This document shows positions 7,704 to 17,519 of a stretch of DNA of 64,000 nucleotides, piece by piece. Positions within the stretch are counted from its first letter, which is position 1, and every line of letters starts with the position of its first letter. The notes under the pieces were generated by a model, which searched no databases, had not been told where the DNA came from, and was given only the letters and a program-made list of their open reading frames with translations. The DNA is from Acaryochloris sp. CCMEE 5410 (lineage in GTDB: Bacteria > Cyanobacteriota > Cyanobacteriia > Thermosynechococcales > Thermosynechococcaceae), in contig NZ_AFEJ02000001.1 of NCBI RefSeq assembly GCF_000238775.2, positions 4,340,001-4,404,000 on the forward strand, written 5' to 3'. The translations under genes were made by a program, and so were the position numbers.

Positions 7704-9374
7704 ATGAATATCCAACATCGTTCTCCCCTATGGATTTACGACACAACGCTGCGGGACGGTGCGCAACGAGAAGGTATTTCTCTATCCGTTGAAGATAAAT
7801 TAACTATTGCTCATCAGCTGGATAAGCTTGGTATTCCCTTTATTGAAGGGGGGTGGCCGGGTGCGAATCCGAAAGATGAACAGTTTTTTCAGAAATTAAA
7901 AACGTCACCCCTTCGTCAGGCTGAGGTCGTTGCGTTTTGTTCGACCCGTCGTCCAGGGAACCAGGCTGCAGAAGATCCGGTTCTACGACCGATTTTAGCG
8001 GCAGAAACGCGGTGGATCACCCTATTTGGCAAGTCTTGGGATTTTCATGTTACGGCTGGCCTTAAAACCACCCTGGGTGAAAACCTAGCTATGATTGCTG
8101 ATTCCATCAACTACCTGTGCCAGCAGGATCGACAAGTGATTTATGATGCAGAGCATTGGTTTGATGGATATAAGCACAATCCAGCCTATGCTCTAGAAAC
8201 GATTCAATCTGCGGTTCAGGCAGGGGCCAAATGGGTTGTCCTTTGTGATACCAATGGCGGAACATTACCCCATGAAGTTGCAGAGAGCGTCCAAGCAGTC
8301 AGGCAAGTGATTCAAGACTGTCAGGGAACGACTCAAATTGGCATTCATACCCATAATGATTCGGGAACGGCTGTCGCGAATGCGCTAGCAGCGGTGCAGC
8401 AAGGGGCTGAGATGGTCCAAGGGACGATCAATGGTTATGGTGAGCGCTGCGGAAATGCCAACCTCTGTACTCTGATTCCTAACTTGCAACTGAAGTTGGG
8501 TTATCGCTGTGTAGAACCAGAGCAGTTAGCTGAACTCACACCCAGTAGCCGATTGATTAGTGAGCGCGTTAATCTAGCGCCGGATGAACATGCCCCGTTT
8601 GTGGGGTTATCTGCGTTTGCTCATAAGGGGGGCATCCATGTCAGTGCGGTACAGCGTGATCCCCAGACCTATGAACATATTGAACCCCAGACAGTAGGTA
8701 ACCAGCGGCGGATTGTAATTTCTGAGCAGGCTGGGCTGAGTAATGTTCTAGAGAAGGCAAACCATTGTGGCATTGCCCTGGATAAGCAAAATCCGGTGAG
8801 TCGACAGCTGCTTCAGCAGCTAAAGCAGTTGGAGCATGAAGGGTATCAATTTGAAGCAGCAGAAGCGAGTTTTGAGTTGTTGCTCAGGCAAGCGTTGGAG
8901 CAGCGACCTAGTTTGTTTGAACTCCATGGTTTTGATGTGCATTGCTACTGTGGATCTCTAGAGTCTCGCCAGCAAGGCGGCTTTAGCAGCACTGCCCTAG
9001 CGACAGTAAAAGTGGTGGTCGGTGTGCAAGAAATTTTGACGGCTGCTGAAGGGAATGGACCAGTATCTGCTTTAGATGCAGCCTTAAGGAAGGCGTTAGT
9101 AGATGTATATCCCAGTATTGCGAAGTTTCAGCTTACGGACTATAAAGTCCGAATTTTAGATGGTAAGCATGGTACCTCTGCTAAGACCCGGGTGCTAGTG
9201 GAATCGACTGATGGTCAGAATCGTTGGACTACTGTAGGAGTGTCCACCAATATTATTGGGGCCTCCTATCAAGCGGTGGCAGAAGGGATTGAATATGGAT
9301 TGCTGCGTCCTTGCTTTAAGGATTCTGATGAGTGTCCTATTGGCATTAGAGCTATTTTGAATGATTTAAATTAA
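7704..9374 (+). CDS. cimA: Citramalate synthase
   Basis: The 556-residue protein starts with WIYDTTLRDGAQREG, the LeuA/CimA catalytic motif with its metal-binding Asp and general-base region. It continues with GIPFIEGGWPGANPKDEQFF, WVVLCDTNGGTLPHEV, GIHTHNDSGTAVAN, GTINGYGERCGNANLCTLIPNL and a C-terminal LeuA-dimer regulatory domain (about residues 420-550). The GWPGANPKD pattern separates the citramalate synthase group from isopropylmalate synthase. It condenses pyruvate with acetyl-CoA to (R)-citramalate, giving 2-oxobutanoate for isoleucine without threonine. The ilvE gene at 13.1 kb catalyses the last step of that pathway. Confidence 0.92.
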   Translation: MNIQHRSPLWIYDTTLRDGAQREGISLSVEDKLTIAHQLDKLGIPFIEGGWPGANPKDEQFFQKLKTSPLRQAEVVAFCSTRRPGNQAAEDPVLRPILAAETRWITLFGKSWDFHVTAGLKTTLGENLAMIADSINYLCQQDRQVIYDAEHWFDGYKHNPAYALETIQSAVQAGAKWVVLCDTNGGTLPHEVAESVQAVRQVIQDCQGTTQIGIHTHNDSGTAVANALAAVQQGAEMVQGTINGYGERCGNANLCTLIPNLQLKLGYRCVEPEQLAELTPSSRLISERVNLAPDEHAPFVGLSAFAHKGGIHVSAVQRDPQTYEHIEPQTVGNQRRIVISEQAGLSNVLEKANHCGIALDKQNPVSRQLLQQLKQLEHEGYQFEAAEASFELLLRQALEQRPSLFELHGFDVHCYCGSLESRQQGGFSSTALATVKVVVGVQEILTAAEGNGPVSALDAALRKALVDVYPSIAKFQLTDYKVRILDGKHGTSAKTRVLVESTDGQNRWTTVGVSTNIIGASYQAVAEGIEYGLLRPCFKDSDECPIGIRAILNDLN

Positions 9375-9394
9375 GCGCCCGTCAAGCATTCGGC

Positions 9395-9422
9395 TTAGAC
9401 ACTTAGATTTAGACACTTAGAT
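9395..9422. repeat. Two exact tandem copies of a 14-bp unit
   Basis: TTAGACACTTAGAT occurs at 9395-9408 and again at 9409-9422. It fills the 47-nt gap between the converging cimA and M50 genes and touches the M50 stop codon. No function is evident. Confidence 0.7.
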
Positions 9423-11151
9423 TATGTGGTGGCTAAGTCTTGGAGCAGCACCTGGAGTCGATCTTGTTCAAAAACTGTAAAACCAGGTAGGAATTGAGGC
9501 TTTTGTAAGATTGCTAGGCTTTCTTCAGCTTTGTTCTGAGCAGATTTTTTGTCTCCTGCAGCTAGGTGTATGGCGGCTTCGGCTCTAAGAAGTGTCGAAG
9601 GATCAATCAGAATTTTTTCTTGAATTTGGTCTAGCCATTGCCTTGCTGTATCAGGATTCTGACGTATATGTGCTTCATAGTAAGCCCCTTCCAGCAACAA
9701 AGAGGCGCGAAAGAGTTCAGGATAGTAGGCATTGATTTTCAATGCCTGATCGAGATAGTCTCCTGCCTGCTGGATGTGGCCTTGGTCTAAGGTCATGTAA
9801 TAGGCAATGATCAGGCCCGATATATGATCCATGGAGTTCTCGGGTAGTGCTAATACTCGAGTTTTAAGGTCCGGATCGATATCTTTTGGGCGAATTCCTT
9901 GTAGCAGAGAAGCGTTAAATTGATACAGAGCTAAAAATCTTTTGCCGGGTACGTTTTTTTGGGCCAAGTCGAGCATCCGACGACCATCGGTGGAGAAGTA
10001 ACCGATTTTGATGGGGATGGTGTTCAAAATAGCCATATGTAGGCTGATGGCAGACACAAAGGTCAAACACCAGAGGAGAGAAAAGTTACTGATTAAATAG
10101 GGAGATAATAGTGGAAGAGTCCCGAGGCCAAATAAGACAAAAGAGGCTGCAGGACCACCCATAATCATGAGAAAAAGTTGTCTGTCTAATCGATGTAGAG
10201 ATGTCGGGATAGGCTCAGCAAAGCCTCCTGCAAGCTGTTGACGGCACTTACGTAATTTGAGAGACCTTGATCCGTTCGAAAAAGGATCAATCGACCAATG
10301 GCGAAACGATAGAGTTCAGAGCCATTTGCCCATGCAAATAAGTAATGGCCCAGTTCATGGATGAAGATGGCGAAATATTGGTAGAGATAGAAAATTCCTA
10401 GAAAGATGAATGCTTCAACAATGTAAGGAAGGCCAGATGAAGGTATAGGCGGCAGTAACCACAGCCACCCGCCTATGATGACTAGCAGCGGTAAAAGGGT
10501 AATGACAGTGTCTACCCATGTTTTGTGATCTGGAGGAGTGTCCTGCTTGGATGCTGGCTTTGATGATTTCGGAGAAGTATATTTTTGCTGAGTGATATAG
10601 CGGAGAGCAACAGCTGTAATAAGGCTGTAGACGAGACCACATGTCAAACCACCGGCTAGGGCAGATATACCAAAGGCGTTATGCCCTAGGTAGAGATAAC
10701 CCCCGAGCAAAATTCCTAGACATCCTCCAGCGAATAAAGCAAAGCAACTTGCTGGAACCCAACTCCATGCAGGCTGCAACCTTTGACGAAGAACATGCCA
10801 CTGGCCAAGGCTGATGATTAGCGGAAAAAGGCAAAGCCTCACTGCAGCATCAGATGATGGTAATAGACGTGCGACCCACAAAAGCAGGAGAACAGAGATA
10901 ATATATCCAGCAAAGCTAAACCAAATCCATTGTGCGGATATAGTCAACTTTCGACGGAGAACTAGCCATTGTGGTATGCCAACCCATAACCCCATAAACA
11001 TTACGGCTTGGCCAATATAACTGTCGTAATTAGGTGCAGATTGTAAATCTGCCAGAATAATAGGTATGCCCAAACCTAGGCTATATGCCAAGCAATTGCA
11101 CAGAATCCATTGCAGCCAGAATGTCCGATCTATGCGGCAGGTGGTTTGCAT
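9422..11151 (-). pseudogene. M50-type membrane metallopeptidase with C-terminal TPR-like region, split by one frameshift
   Basis: The first part (11151 to about 10280) has at least seven membrane segments and the zinc motif FIHELGHYLF (about residues 265-269). The second part holds LHRLDRQLFLMIMGGPAASF and NTIPIKIGYFSTDGRR, corresponding to the GGP and NxxPxxxxDG elements that supply the third metal ligand in site-2-protease-like M50 peptidases. It ends in a helical, TPR-like segment. The two parts are in different frames. Adding one T to the five-T run (plus-strand A run 10279-10283) joins them through GRLILFSNGSRSLKLRK and QQLAGGFAEPIPTSL, giving 576 residues with an exact multiple of three. 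The gene is either disrupted or carries a one-base sequencing error; the latter is favoured. Substrate unknown. Confidence 0.72.
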
Positions 11152-11347
11152 AAAAGTAGGTGAGATGTTGTTGGGTTGAATATGGAGCAGGACGAAGATT
11201 AATTGGAGCGATAAACGCTACCAATAACGTTGAATTTCTCGAATTAGCCTTATTCCTTTAACTCTTATTGTTCCCAAAGGCCATTCTGGAAAGGCTTTTG
11301 CCTGGGAGTCCTTCACTTTGAATGCTTTATCAGTGGTTGAATAAACA

Positions 11348-12988
11348 CTAATCAGATGTAGATGGAGGTACTTGAAAAAGGACGCTAGGATTTTGGGTTG
11401 ATGCTAACTTGCTGATGACTTCTAATGCGGTGAAAGCAAAGGTATAGCCTTCAGGGCAAGGCCAATCTTGGTAAGTTTGGGGTTGTGGTGTCGGTAAATC
11501 AGCTTTTGGGGGCAACTTCTGACTTGGTTGTAAGCTCTCGCAATAGTTCGTGACGACGATATGGGGCGAAGCTTTACCGCTTCGATTCAGGTTAGGCAGT
11601 TGGGATAAACTCAAATCACCCAAAGGATTGCTACTGGGCTGTTTGTTTGCAGGAGTAGGATTACTAGGGGAAGCGGGGGAAGGCCCACCCCAAGCCAAAA
11701 TGATAAAACTCCGAAGCTTCTCTGTGGTTGGTGTACCAGACACTTGAAGGCCATGTTTGCCTAGTTTTGTAATTTGAAGCGTGTATTGATCTAGGGAAGG
11801 CTGGCGGGATACATCCGTTAAAAATTGTCCATGAGCCTGATAATATTGACCGCTGGCATTGGCGATAAAAATTAGGTTTTCTATCGCTTTTAATTCGGTG
11901 CTTGTAGCAGGTGTAGGTATGGGGATTGTGGGGGATGGGGATTTGGAGACTGGTGCTTGCGGGGTATCCTGTGGAGCGGGTTTCGGCGTATTTATGACAA
12001 CAGCATCAGAGGGTGGGGATGAGGTTTGAGGGAATAACTGATACAGAAAGCCCCCTAAGACTAGGCTGCCTAGAAGGCCCGCACCCAAGAGTAGACGACT
12101 GTGGCTAGGCTGTTTGGGTTTTGGAGGGGTGTAGAGGTCTGCGATCACATCCTCAACATTCCCATATCTCTGATTTAACGCCGGGGCAATCATCTGATTC
12201 AAGACGGTCACCAAAGATGGCTCAAGCGTCTGGTTACAGAGCGATTCCCAAATCCAGACGCCATCTCCATCCATCAAATCAAAAGGAGATAGCCCTGTGA
12301 GGAGATGGATGCAGGTCACCCCCAAGCTATACAGGTCGCTGGCAAACTGAGCTTTCCCCCGAGCCTGTTCAGGGGCGATATATTCTGCGCTACCGATACT
12401 GGTGCCCGTTTTAGCGATGGCAGTACCCGTTAGCCGTTTGGCTGCACCAAAATCGACGAGGACAAGCTGCTGGTCCGTGGTTCGTCGAATGATATTGGCG
12501 GGTTTTATGTCACGATGGAGCAACTGATGCTGATGGATAAAGCTCAAGACTGGCAAGACGTCAGTGAGTAACTGCTGAACTTGTGGTGGACTAAATCGTT
12601 CTACGTCAGCTCGTTCCTGAGCCAGGTTTTGACCTTCGATATATTCTTGGATTAAATAAAGTTTGTTATCCTGCTCGAAAGAGGCTAAAAGCTGTGGAAT
12701 TTGAGGATGATGGCCGAGTTCGTTTAGCAGTTGAGCTTCCTGGTGAAAGAGCGCAACGATCTTGTCTGGCTCCGGGAATTGAGAGGGCCATACTTGTTTG
12801 ATAACGCAGGCGGGGTGATTGTCTTGGCCTTCATCAACGGCAAGAAAAGTGCGGCCAAATCCGCCTTGACCGAGGAGGCGAATGGGGCAGTAGCGATCCC
12901 ACAACCGTAACGCAGTCTGACATTGCTCACAAACCGTTGCGGTTTCGGAATTGCTATGGTTACAAGCTGGATTTAGGCAAGCGATCAT
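11348..12988 (-). CDS. Ser/Thr protein kinase (4-Cys type) with C-terminal pilin-like G/H domain
   Basis: Residues 4-23 form a four-Cys zinc-ribbon-like element (C4, C9, C20, C23). The kinase domain follows: glycine loop GQGGFGRT (41-47), Lys64 in VIKQV, catalytic HRDIKPANI (158-166), DFG at 179-181 and YIAPEQARG. All catalytic residues are present, so it should be active. One membrane helix (about 299-317) precedes a Pro/Ser/Thr-rich linker. An extracytoplasmic segment (about 365-433, IENLIFIANASGQYYQAHGQFLTD) resembles the Pilin_GH domain of cyanobacterial pilin-like proteins without the pilin N-terminal helix. The C-terminal 100 residues are Pro/Ser-rich and end in a small Cys-containing region. 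The layout suggests a receptor kinase with an external sensor. Single gene. Confidence 0.88.
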   Translation of the reverse strand: MIACLNPACNHSNSETATVCEQCQTALRLWDRYCPIRLLGQGGFGRTFLAVDEGQDNHPACVIKQVWPSQFPEPDKIVALFHQEAQLLNELGHHPQIPQLLASFEQDNKLYLIQEYIEGQNLAQERADVERFSPPQVQQLLTDVLPVLSFIHQHQLLHRDIKPANIIRRTTDQQLVLVDFGAAKRLTGTAIAKTGTSIGSAEYIAPEQARGKAQFASDLYSLGVTCIHLLTGLSPFDLMDGDGVWIWESLCNQTLEPSLVTVLNQMIAPALNQRYGNVEDVIADLYTPPKPKQPSHSRLLLGAGLLGSLVLGGFLYQLFPQTSSPPSDAVVINTPKPAPQDTPQAPVSKSPSPTIPIPTPATSTELKAIENLIFIANASGQYYQAHGQFLTDVSRQPSLDQYTLQITKLGKHGLQVSGTPTTEKLRSFIILAWGGPSPASPSNPTPANKQPSSNPLGDLSLSQLPNLNRSGKASPHIVVTNYCESLQPSQKLPPKADLPTPQPQTYQDWPCPEGYTFAFTALEVISKLASTQNPSVLFQVPPSTSD

Positions 12989-13098
12989 TCCATGAACACC
13001 CTTTCATCCCATGCTAACCGCTTGTTCAGTCAAGCCAAGTGATAATGCACCTAAAAATTAAATAGGTGTAAAGCCAGGAGGGCTTGGTGGATGACGAT

Positions 13099-14013
13099 TT
13101 AGCTGAGAGGAATGGGGAAGACCCATTGCTGATATTGGGAGTCACGATTTTCGGTAATAGCCGTCAGTTTATCCCGGAGCTTTTCAGTAATCGGTCGGTC
13201 ACTAGGCATTGTGTAGTTTTCGATCCGCTTGACTGGGGTAATCTTGGCTGCCGTTCCACTCAAGAAGACTTCATCCGCGATAAATAGTTCTGACTTGTCC
13301 ACTGGGCGCTCGATGACTGGAATGCCTAGGTCGTGGGCAAGTTGCAAAACACTATCGCGAGTAATGCCTTCCAAAATATCTTGCTCAAAGCCTGGGGTAA
13401 TAATTTTGCCATGCCGAACGATAAAAATATTCATGCCTGAGGCTTCACTGACTTTGCCCTGAGCATTCATCAGAATTGCTTCATCAAACCCAGATTCGAC
13501 CGCTTCAGTCTTAGCTAGGGATGACGTAATGTAAGCTCCACTAATCTTGCCTCGCAGCGGTAAGCTGCGGTCTTCCTGTCGGAACCAGGAGCTAAGGCGA
13601 CAGCTTACTCCTTCGGGAGAGAGATAATCCCCCAGCTCAATCCCATAAACAAAGAAATTCTTTTCGATGTTATGGAGTCTGGGCGCAATTCCTAGGTCGG
13701 AGGTATAGACAAAGGGGCGAATATAGAACGAGGTTTGGGGATGGTTTTTTTGGACAAATTCTTTGATCACCTGCTCGATTTTGTCTGCAGGTAAATCGAA
13801 GTGGAGTAAACGAGCACTTTGGCTGAGGCGTTGGCAATGTCGATCCAAACGAAAGAGCAGAATTTGATTGGGATTTTGTGGATCGGGTATACCTCGCAGT
13901 CCCCCAAAAGCGCCTGTTCCATAGTGAAGCGCATGGGTGGCAATGGAAATATTCGCGTCTTTGAAAGGGACAAACTGATGTTCAAAGTAGGCAGTTGGCA
14001 AAAAATTATGCAT
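13099..14013 (-). CDS. ilvE: Branched-chain amino acid aminotransferase
   Basis: This fold-type-IV PLP aminotransferase of about 304 residues contains ISIATHALHYGTGAFGGLRG, LLFRLDRHCQRL, SFYIRPFVYTSDLGI, GKISGAYITSSLAKTEA (the Lys of GAYI..SLAK is the expected region for PLP contact), DEAILMNAQGKVSEASGMNIFIVR and EVFLSGTAAKITPV. It transfers amino groups to the keto acids of Leu, Ile and Val. The start is ATG 14013 (MHNFLPTAYF) rather than the upstream in-frame codon at 14025. It is a single gene on the minus strand between gpgS and the kinase gene. Confidence 0.92.
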   Translation of the reverse strand: MHNFLPTAYFEHQFVPFKDANISIATHALHYGTGAFGGLRGIPDPQNPNQILLFRLDRHCQRLSQSARLLHFDLPADKIEQVIKEFVQKNHPQTSFYIRPFVYTSDLGIAPRLHNIEKNFFVYGIELGDYLSPEGVSCRLSSWFRQEDRSLPLRGKISGAYITSSLAKTEAVESGFDEAILMNAQGKVSEASGMNIFIVRHGKIITPGFEQDILEGITRDSVLQLAHDLGIPVIERPVDKSELFIADEVFLSGTAAKITPVKRIENYTMPSDRPITEKLRDKLTAITENRDSQYQQWVFPIPLS

Positions 14014-14171
14014 AACCCAGATCAATGCTCGAACAATTTAGGGAGGACAGCATCCATTCTTCCCTCTACCATTGGGAAATGGAACTGTCACCATCCTAAT
14101 TGAGACTAACATCGATAGGCTGACACTCCTAAAGAAGCTTACAGCAATTCACTTCTAGCAGCTTCTAAGAC

Positions 14172-15428
14172 TCACCCATTGGATTGAACGGCATGGGGAG
14201 CAGCGACAGGTAGAGACAGCGCTTTGACTTCAGCGGCATCGAGTATGGCAGCTTCACGGAGCTGTTCTCGCAAGTCTGGCATCACTGCTAACGCCCTAGT
14301 CCAGGCCGGAATCTGTGAGTTTCTGGGATCTGTGACATAAGCTTCGCCACCGTCCAAGATAATTTTTTCGAAGGTTTCAATGGTGACTTCTTCTTGGTGG
14401 CGATCAAAGTGTAAGCTGTTGAAACTGGCATCAATAAAATATTGATGAGCATAGTCTTGGGCCGAGCGGCGGAATTTGACCTGTAGAGCGTGAATATGAT
14501 CTTTGGTCAGCACCACCTGCTCCGTTTCGGTCAGAGTGCGCAGAACGGATCCCAAAATGTCGCGGCACATTTTTTGTAGGCCTGATTGATCCGAGGTCCC
14601 AAGCTGTTGATGCTTATGCTCAAACACGCCTAAATCAACTTGGGAAATACGGCGGTGAGCCAGATTTCGATAGACTTCAGATAATAGGCCAATTTCTAAT
14701 CCCCAATTGCCAGGAATGCGAGTTTGTAAAGCCAGATCATGGGTTAACGCAAACTCCCCCGATAGGGGATAGCGGAACGCATGCAGGTATCGCAAATAAT
14801 CTCGATCACCCAGTAATGCTGTAAGAGATGTGAGCAGTGGAGCGACGAAGAGGCGGGTGACGCGGCCATATAGGCTGCGGGGATAGTGGCCTAAGCGGGC
14901 ATAGTACGCCTTATTAAAGGCAATACCGAATTCTTTTTCTAAAAGCGGATAGAGCAGCTTCAGAGGGTAGGACCGATCGTAGGTGGTAATGTCGGCATCG
15001 TGAAGTGCGATCGCATGGGCTTCCAAGGACGCAACCCCTAGGCCCAACCATACTGCCCGACCTTTACCCTTATATTTCAGTAAATCTAAGCCTTTTTCTT
15101 TCAGCTTTTCTAAAGTTTGGCTGATGGTCGGGCCATTTTCCCAAATAACATAAGTCTTTTGTGGGAGGACGCTAAAAAATCGAACCGCCTGGGCATATTG
15201 CTGCAGACTATCAGCGTAGAGACAAATGACAACCGTTTGAACAAAGGCACAGTCCTTCAGATGATCGCAAATCTGCCCTAAAGCCGGTCGTTCCAATTCT
15301 GAGTAGAGAGCCGGAATTAAGACAGCGGCGGGGCTTGACTGGGTCAGTTCCGTGAGTCGGTTCTCTAAGAATGCCAAATCACAATCAAAATCGTGAATGG
15401 TCGTGATTAAGTCTTGCTTATAGTCCAT
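14172..15428 (-). CDS. gpgS: Glucosyl-3-phosphoglycerate synthase (GT81-like)
   Basis: The 418-residue glycosyltransferase has VLIPALYSELERPALGQIC, a KGKGRAVWLGL segment and AHAIALHDADITTYD, which carries the DxD-type metal and sugar-nucleotide motif. PGNWGLEIGLLSEVYRN follows. The pattern matches GpgS/MpgS enzymes, which transfer glucose from a nucleotide sugar to 3-phosphoglycerate, giving glucosyl-3-phosphoglycerate, the first step to the compatible solute glucosylglycerate. The donor sugar cannot be read with certainty. The assignment is strengthened by the divergently transcribed phosphorylase and phosphatase genes 279 nt away. A HIP1 octamer lies in the gene at 15007-15014. Confidence 0.85.
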   Translation of the reverse strand: MDYKQDLITTIHDFDCDLAFLENRLTELTQSSPAAVLIPALYSELERPALGQICDHLKDCAFVQTVVICLYADSLQQYAQAVRFFSVLPQKTYVIWENGPTISQTLEKLKEKGLDLLKYKGKGRAVWLGLGVASLEAHAIALHDADITTYDRSYPLKLLYPLLEKEFGIAFNKAYYARLGHYPRSLYGRVTRLFVAPLLTSLTALLGDRDYLRYLHAFRYPLSGEFALTHDLALQTRIPGNWGLEIGLLSEVYRNLAHRRISQVDLGVFEHKHQQLGTSDQSGLQKMCRDILGSVLRTLTETEQVVLTKDHIHALQVKFRRSAQDYAHQYFIDASFNSLHFDRHQEEVTIETFEKIILDGGEAYVTDPRNSQIPAWTRALAVMPDLREQLREAAILDAAEVKALSLPVAAPHAVQSNG

Positions 15429-15707
15429 GCAATGGCCTAAATACTTGAGCGGTAGTACTTAATAAATACATTGTTAAATTTTTGGTGGTATGTCAATGTT
15501 ACCTTTGCTACAAAATTTTTAATATCTATTCTTGCAAAATAGCGTACATCACTGATACCAGGTGTATTGAAAGATACTCGCTCCTTCTCACTTAGCTCAA
15601 CCCAGGGCTAGAGTTAAAAATTGATTAATACGATACAATTAGCGATTCTCATTTGGATCAGGCTAGCTCCATAGTTCCCAGCCGTCACAAAAATTGCCTA
15701 TTTTGGG

Positions 15708-17519
15708 ATGCCCATGATTGATCGAGCCCAACAGCATCAAGCCTTCACCATCAAAGTGAAAGCCCTGCTGGAAAGAATTTATGGTCCAGATTCTCTAGAA
15801 CCATTACTCGAAAAGCTGTTCGAACTGTTACAACCCCATTTCGCGGATTCCATCTCTGAGAATTTGTATAAGTGGAGTCAAGACAACATTCTGTTGATTA
15901 CCTATGGAGATACCATTTGCTCGCAGAATGGTCACCCTCCTTTGGGCACATTACATCACTTCCTTAAGACCCATCTGCAGGAGGTGGTGACTGGGGTGCA
16001 TATCTTACCGTTTTGTCCTTTCAGTTCTGATGATGGTTTTTCGGTGATCGACTATAAGGCTGTCAATCATGAGCTGGGCACTTGGGATGATATTCAGCAG
16101 ATTGCTCAGTCCTTTGAACTTATGGCTGATTTGGTGCTTAACCATGTCTCTAGCCAAAGCCAATGGTTCCAGAATTATTTGCGGGGTATTGAACCGGGCC
16201 GAGACTATTTTGTCGAAGTCGATCCGGAGACAGATGTCTCTAGCGTCGTCCGACCTCGGAGTTCGCCATTACTGGTCGAAGTGGAGACCCTAGCAGGACC
16301 CAAGTATGTTTGGGCCACCTTTAGCGCCGATCAAATTGACTTAAATTTTGCGAATCCCAAGGTTCTCCTCGAATTTACTAAAATTCTGCTGTTTTATGTG
16401 CAAATGGGCGCCAAGTATATTCGCTTGGATGCCATTGGTTACTTATGGAAGCGGTTAGGGACCTCCTGTATTCATTTACCTGAAACCCATGCCATGGTCC
16501 GATTGTTTCGGGAAATTCTGGAAATGGTGGATCCATCGGTGGCGCTGATCACTGAAACCAATGTGCCCAACCGTGAAAACCTCAGCTACTTTGGCAATCG
16601 CAATGAAGCCCATTTAATCTACAATTTCAGCTTGCCGCCCCTGATTTTGAATGCGTTGCTCCAGGGTAAGGCTGAGCATTTAAAGACCTGGATGATGAGT
16701 ATGCCCCCAGCTCCTTTGGGATGTGCCTATTTCAACTTTACGGCCTCCCATGATGGAATTGGGTTGCGACCGACGGAAGGCTTATTGACTGAGACTGAAT
16801 ATCAAACGCTCCTCCAATGTATGGAAGACTTTGGTGGCACCCTTAGTATGCGCACCAATGCTGAAGGGATTGATTCACCTTATGAAATTAATATTTCCTT
16901 TTTCGATGCTCTGCAAGGCACGGCCAAAGGCAAGGATCAGTGGCAGATAGAACGCTTTATCTGCTCCCAAACGATCATGATGTCTTTGGAAGGAATCCCA
17001 GCCTTTTATATTCATAGTTTGTTGGCCACCCATAATGATTGGGAGAATGTCCATCGTACAGGGCGCAAGCGGTCCATTAATCGCCATCAATGGTCTCTCC
17101 CTGCTTTAGAACAGCAGTTAGAGGATGAACAATCTCCCCATGCCATTGTCTTGAAAGAGTTGACTCGGCTCATCAAGATTCGCCGCCAACAAGATGCCTT
17201 CCATCCCAACGCCACCCAATACACCCTGCATTTGCCCAATAAAGCGTTATTTGCGTTTTGGCGACAAAGTATGGCCCGCGATCAGAGCATTTTTTCAATT
17301 CATAATCTCAGCGATCGCAAACAGAAACTGAAGCTCTCGGACCTGAACCTAGTCACCATTGATCCTTGGTATGACCTGATTAGCGGGTCTTGTATTCGAG
17401 GCATTTATGACACTTTGCTCTTGAACCCCTATCAATCCCTATGGATTACAAATAAGTTTGAAGGCCTTGAAGCCGATGGGCAAACCTGTCACTTAGGAGT
17501 CGAAGGAGACGATGACTAA
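15708..17519 (+). CDS. GH13_18 glycoside phosphorylase, probably glucosylglycerate phosphorylase
   Basis: The 603-residue protein is a sucrose-phosphorylase-like GH13 enzyme. It shows GVHILPFCPFSSDDGFSVIDY, ADLVLNHVSSQSQWF, the nucleophile motif YIRLDAIGYLW, the acid/base region LITETNVPNRENLSYFGN and FTASHDGIGLRP. The ITETNVP...NLSYFG segment, in place of the EVHSYY region of true sucrose phosphorylases, points to the subgroup acting on glucosylglycerate or glucosylglycerol. It would release glucose 1-phosphate using inorganic phosphate. The neighbours gpgS and the phosphatase make glucosylglycerate the likeliest substrate, but this is inference. It overlaps the phosphatase gene by 8 nt. Confidence 0.82.
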   Translation: MPMIDRAQQHQAFTIKVKALLERIYGPDSLEPLLEKLFELLQPHFADSISENLYKWSQDNILLITYGDTICSQNGHPPLGTLHHFLKTHLQEVVTGVHILPFCPFSSDDGFSVIDYKAVNHELGTWDDIQQIAQSFELMADLVLNHVSSQSQWFQNYLRGIEPGRDYFVEVDPETDVSSVVRPRSSPLLVEVETLAGPKYVWATFSADQIDLNFANPKVLLEFTKILLFYVQMGAKYIRLDAIGYLWKRLGTSCIHLPETHAMVRLFREILEMVDPSVALITETNVPNRENLSYFGNRNEAHLIYNFSLPPLILNALLQGKAEHLKTWMMSMPPAPLGCAYFNFTASHDGIGLRPTEGLLTETEYQTLLQCMEDFGGTLSMRTNAEGIDSPYEINISFFDALQGTAKGKDQWQIERFICSQTIMMSLEGIPAFYIHSLLATHNDWENVHRTGRKRSINRHQWSLPALEQQLEDEQSPHAIVLKELTRLIKIRRQQDAFHPNATQYTLHLPNKALFAFWRQSMARDQSIFSIHNLSDRKQKLKLSDLNLVTIDPWYDLISGSCIRGIYDTLLLNPYQSLWITNKFEGLEADGQTCHLGVEGDDD

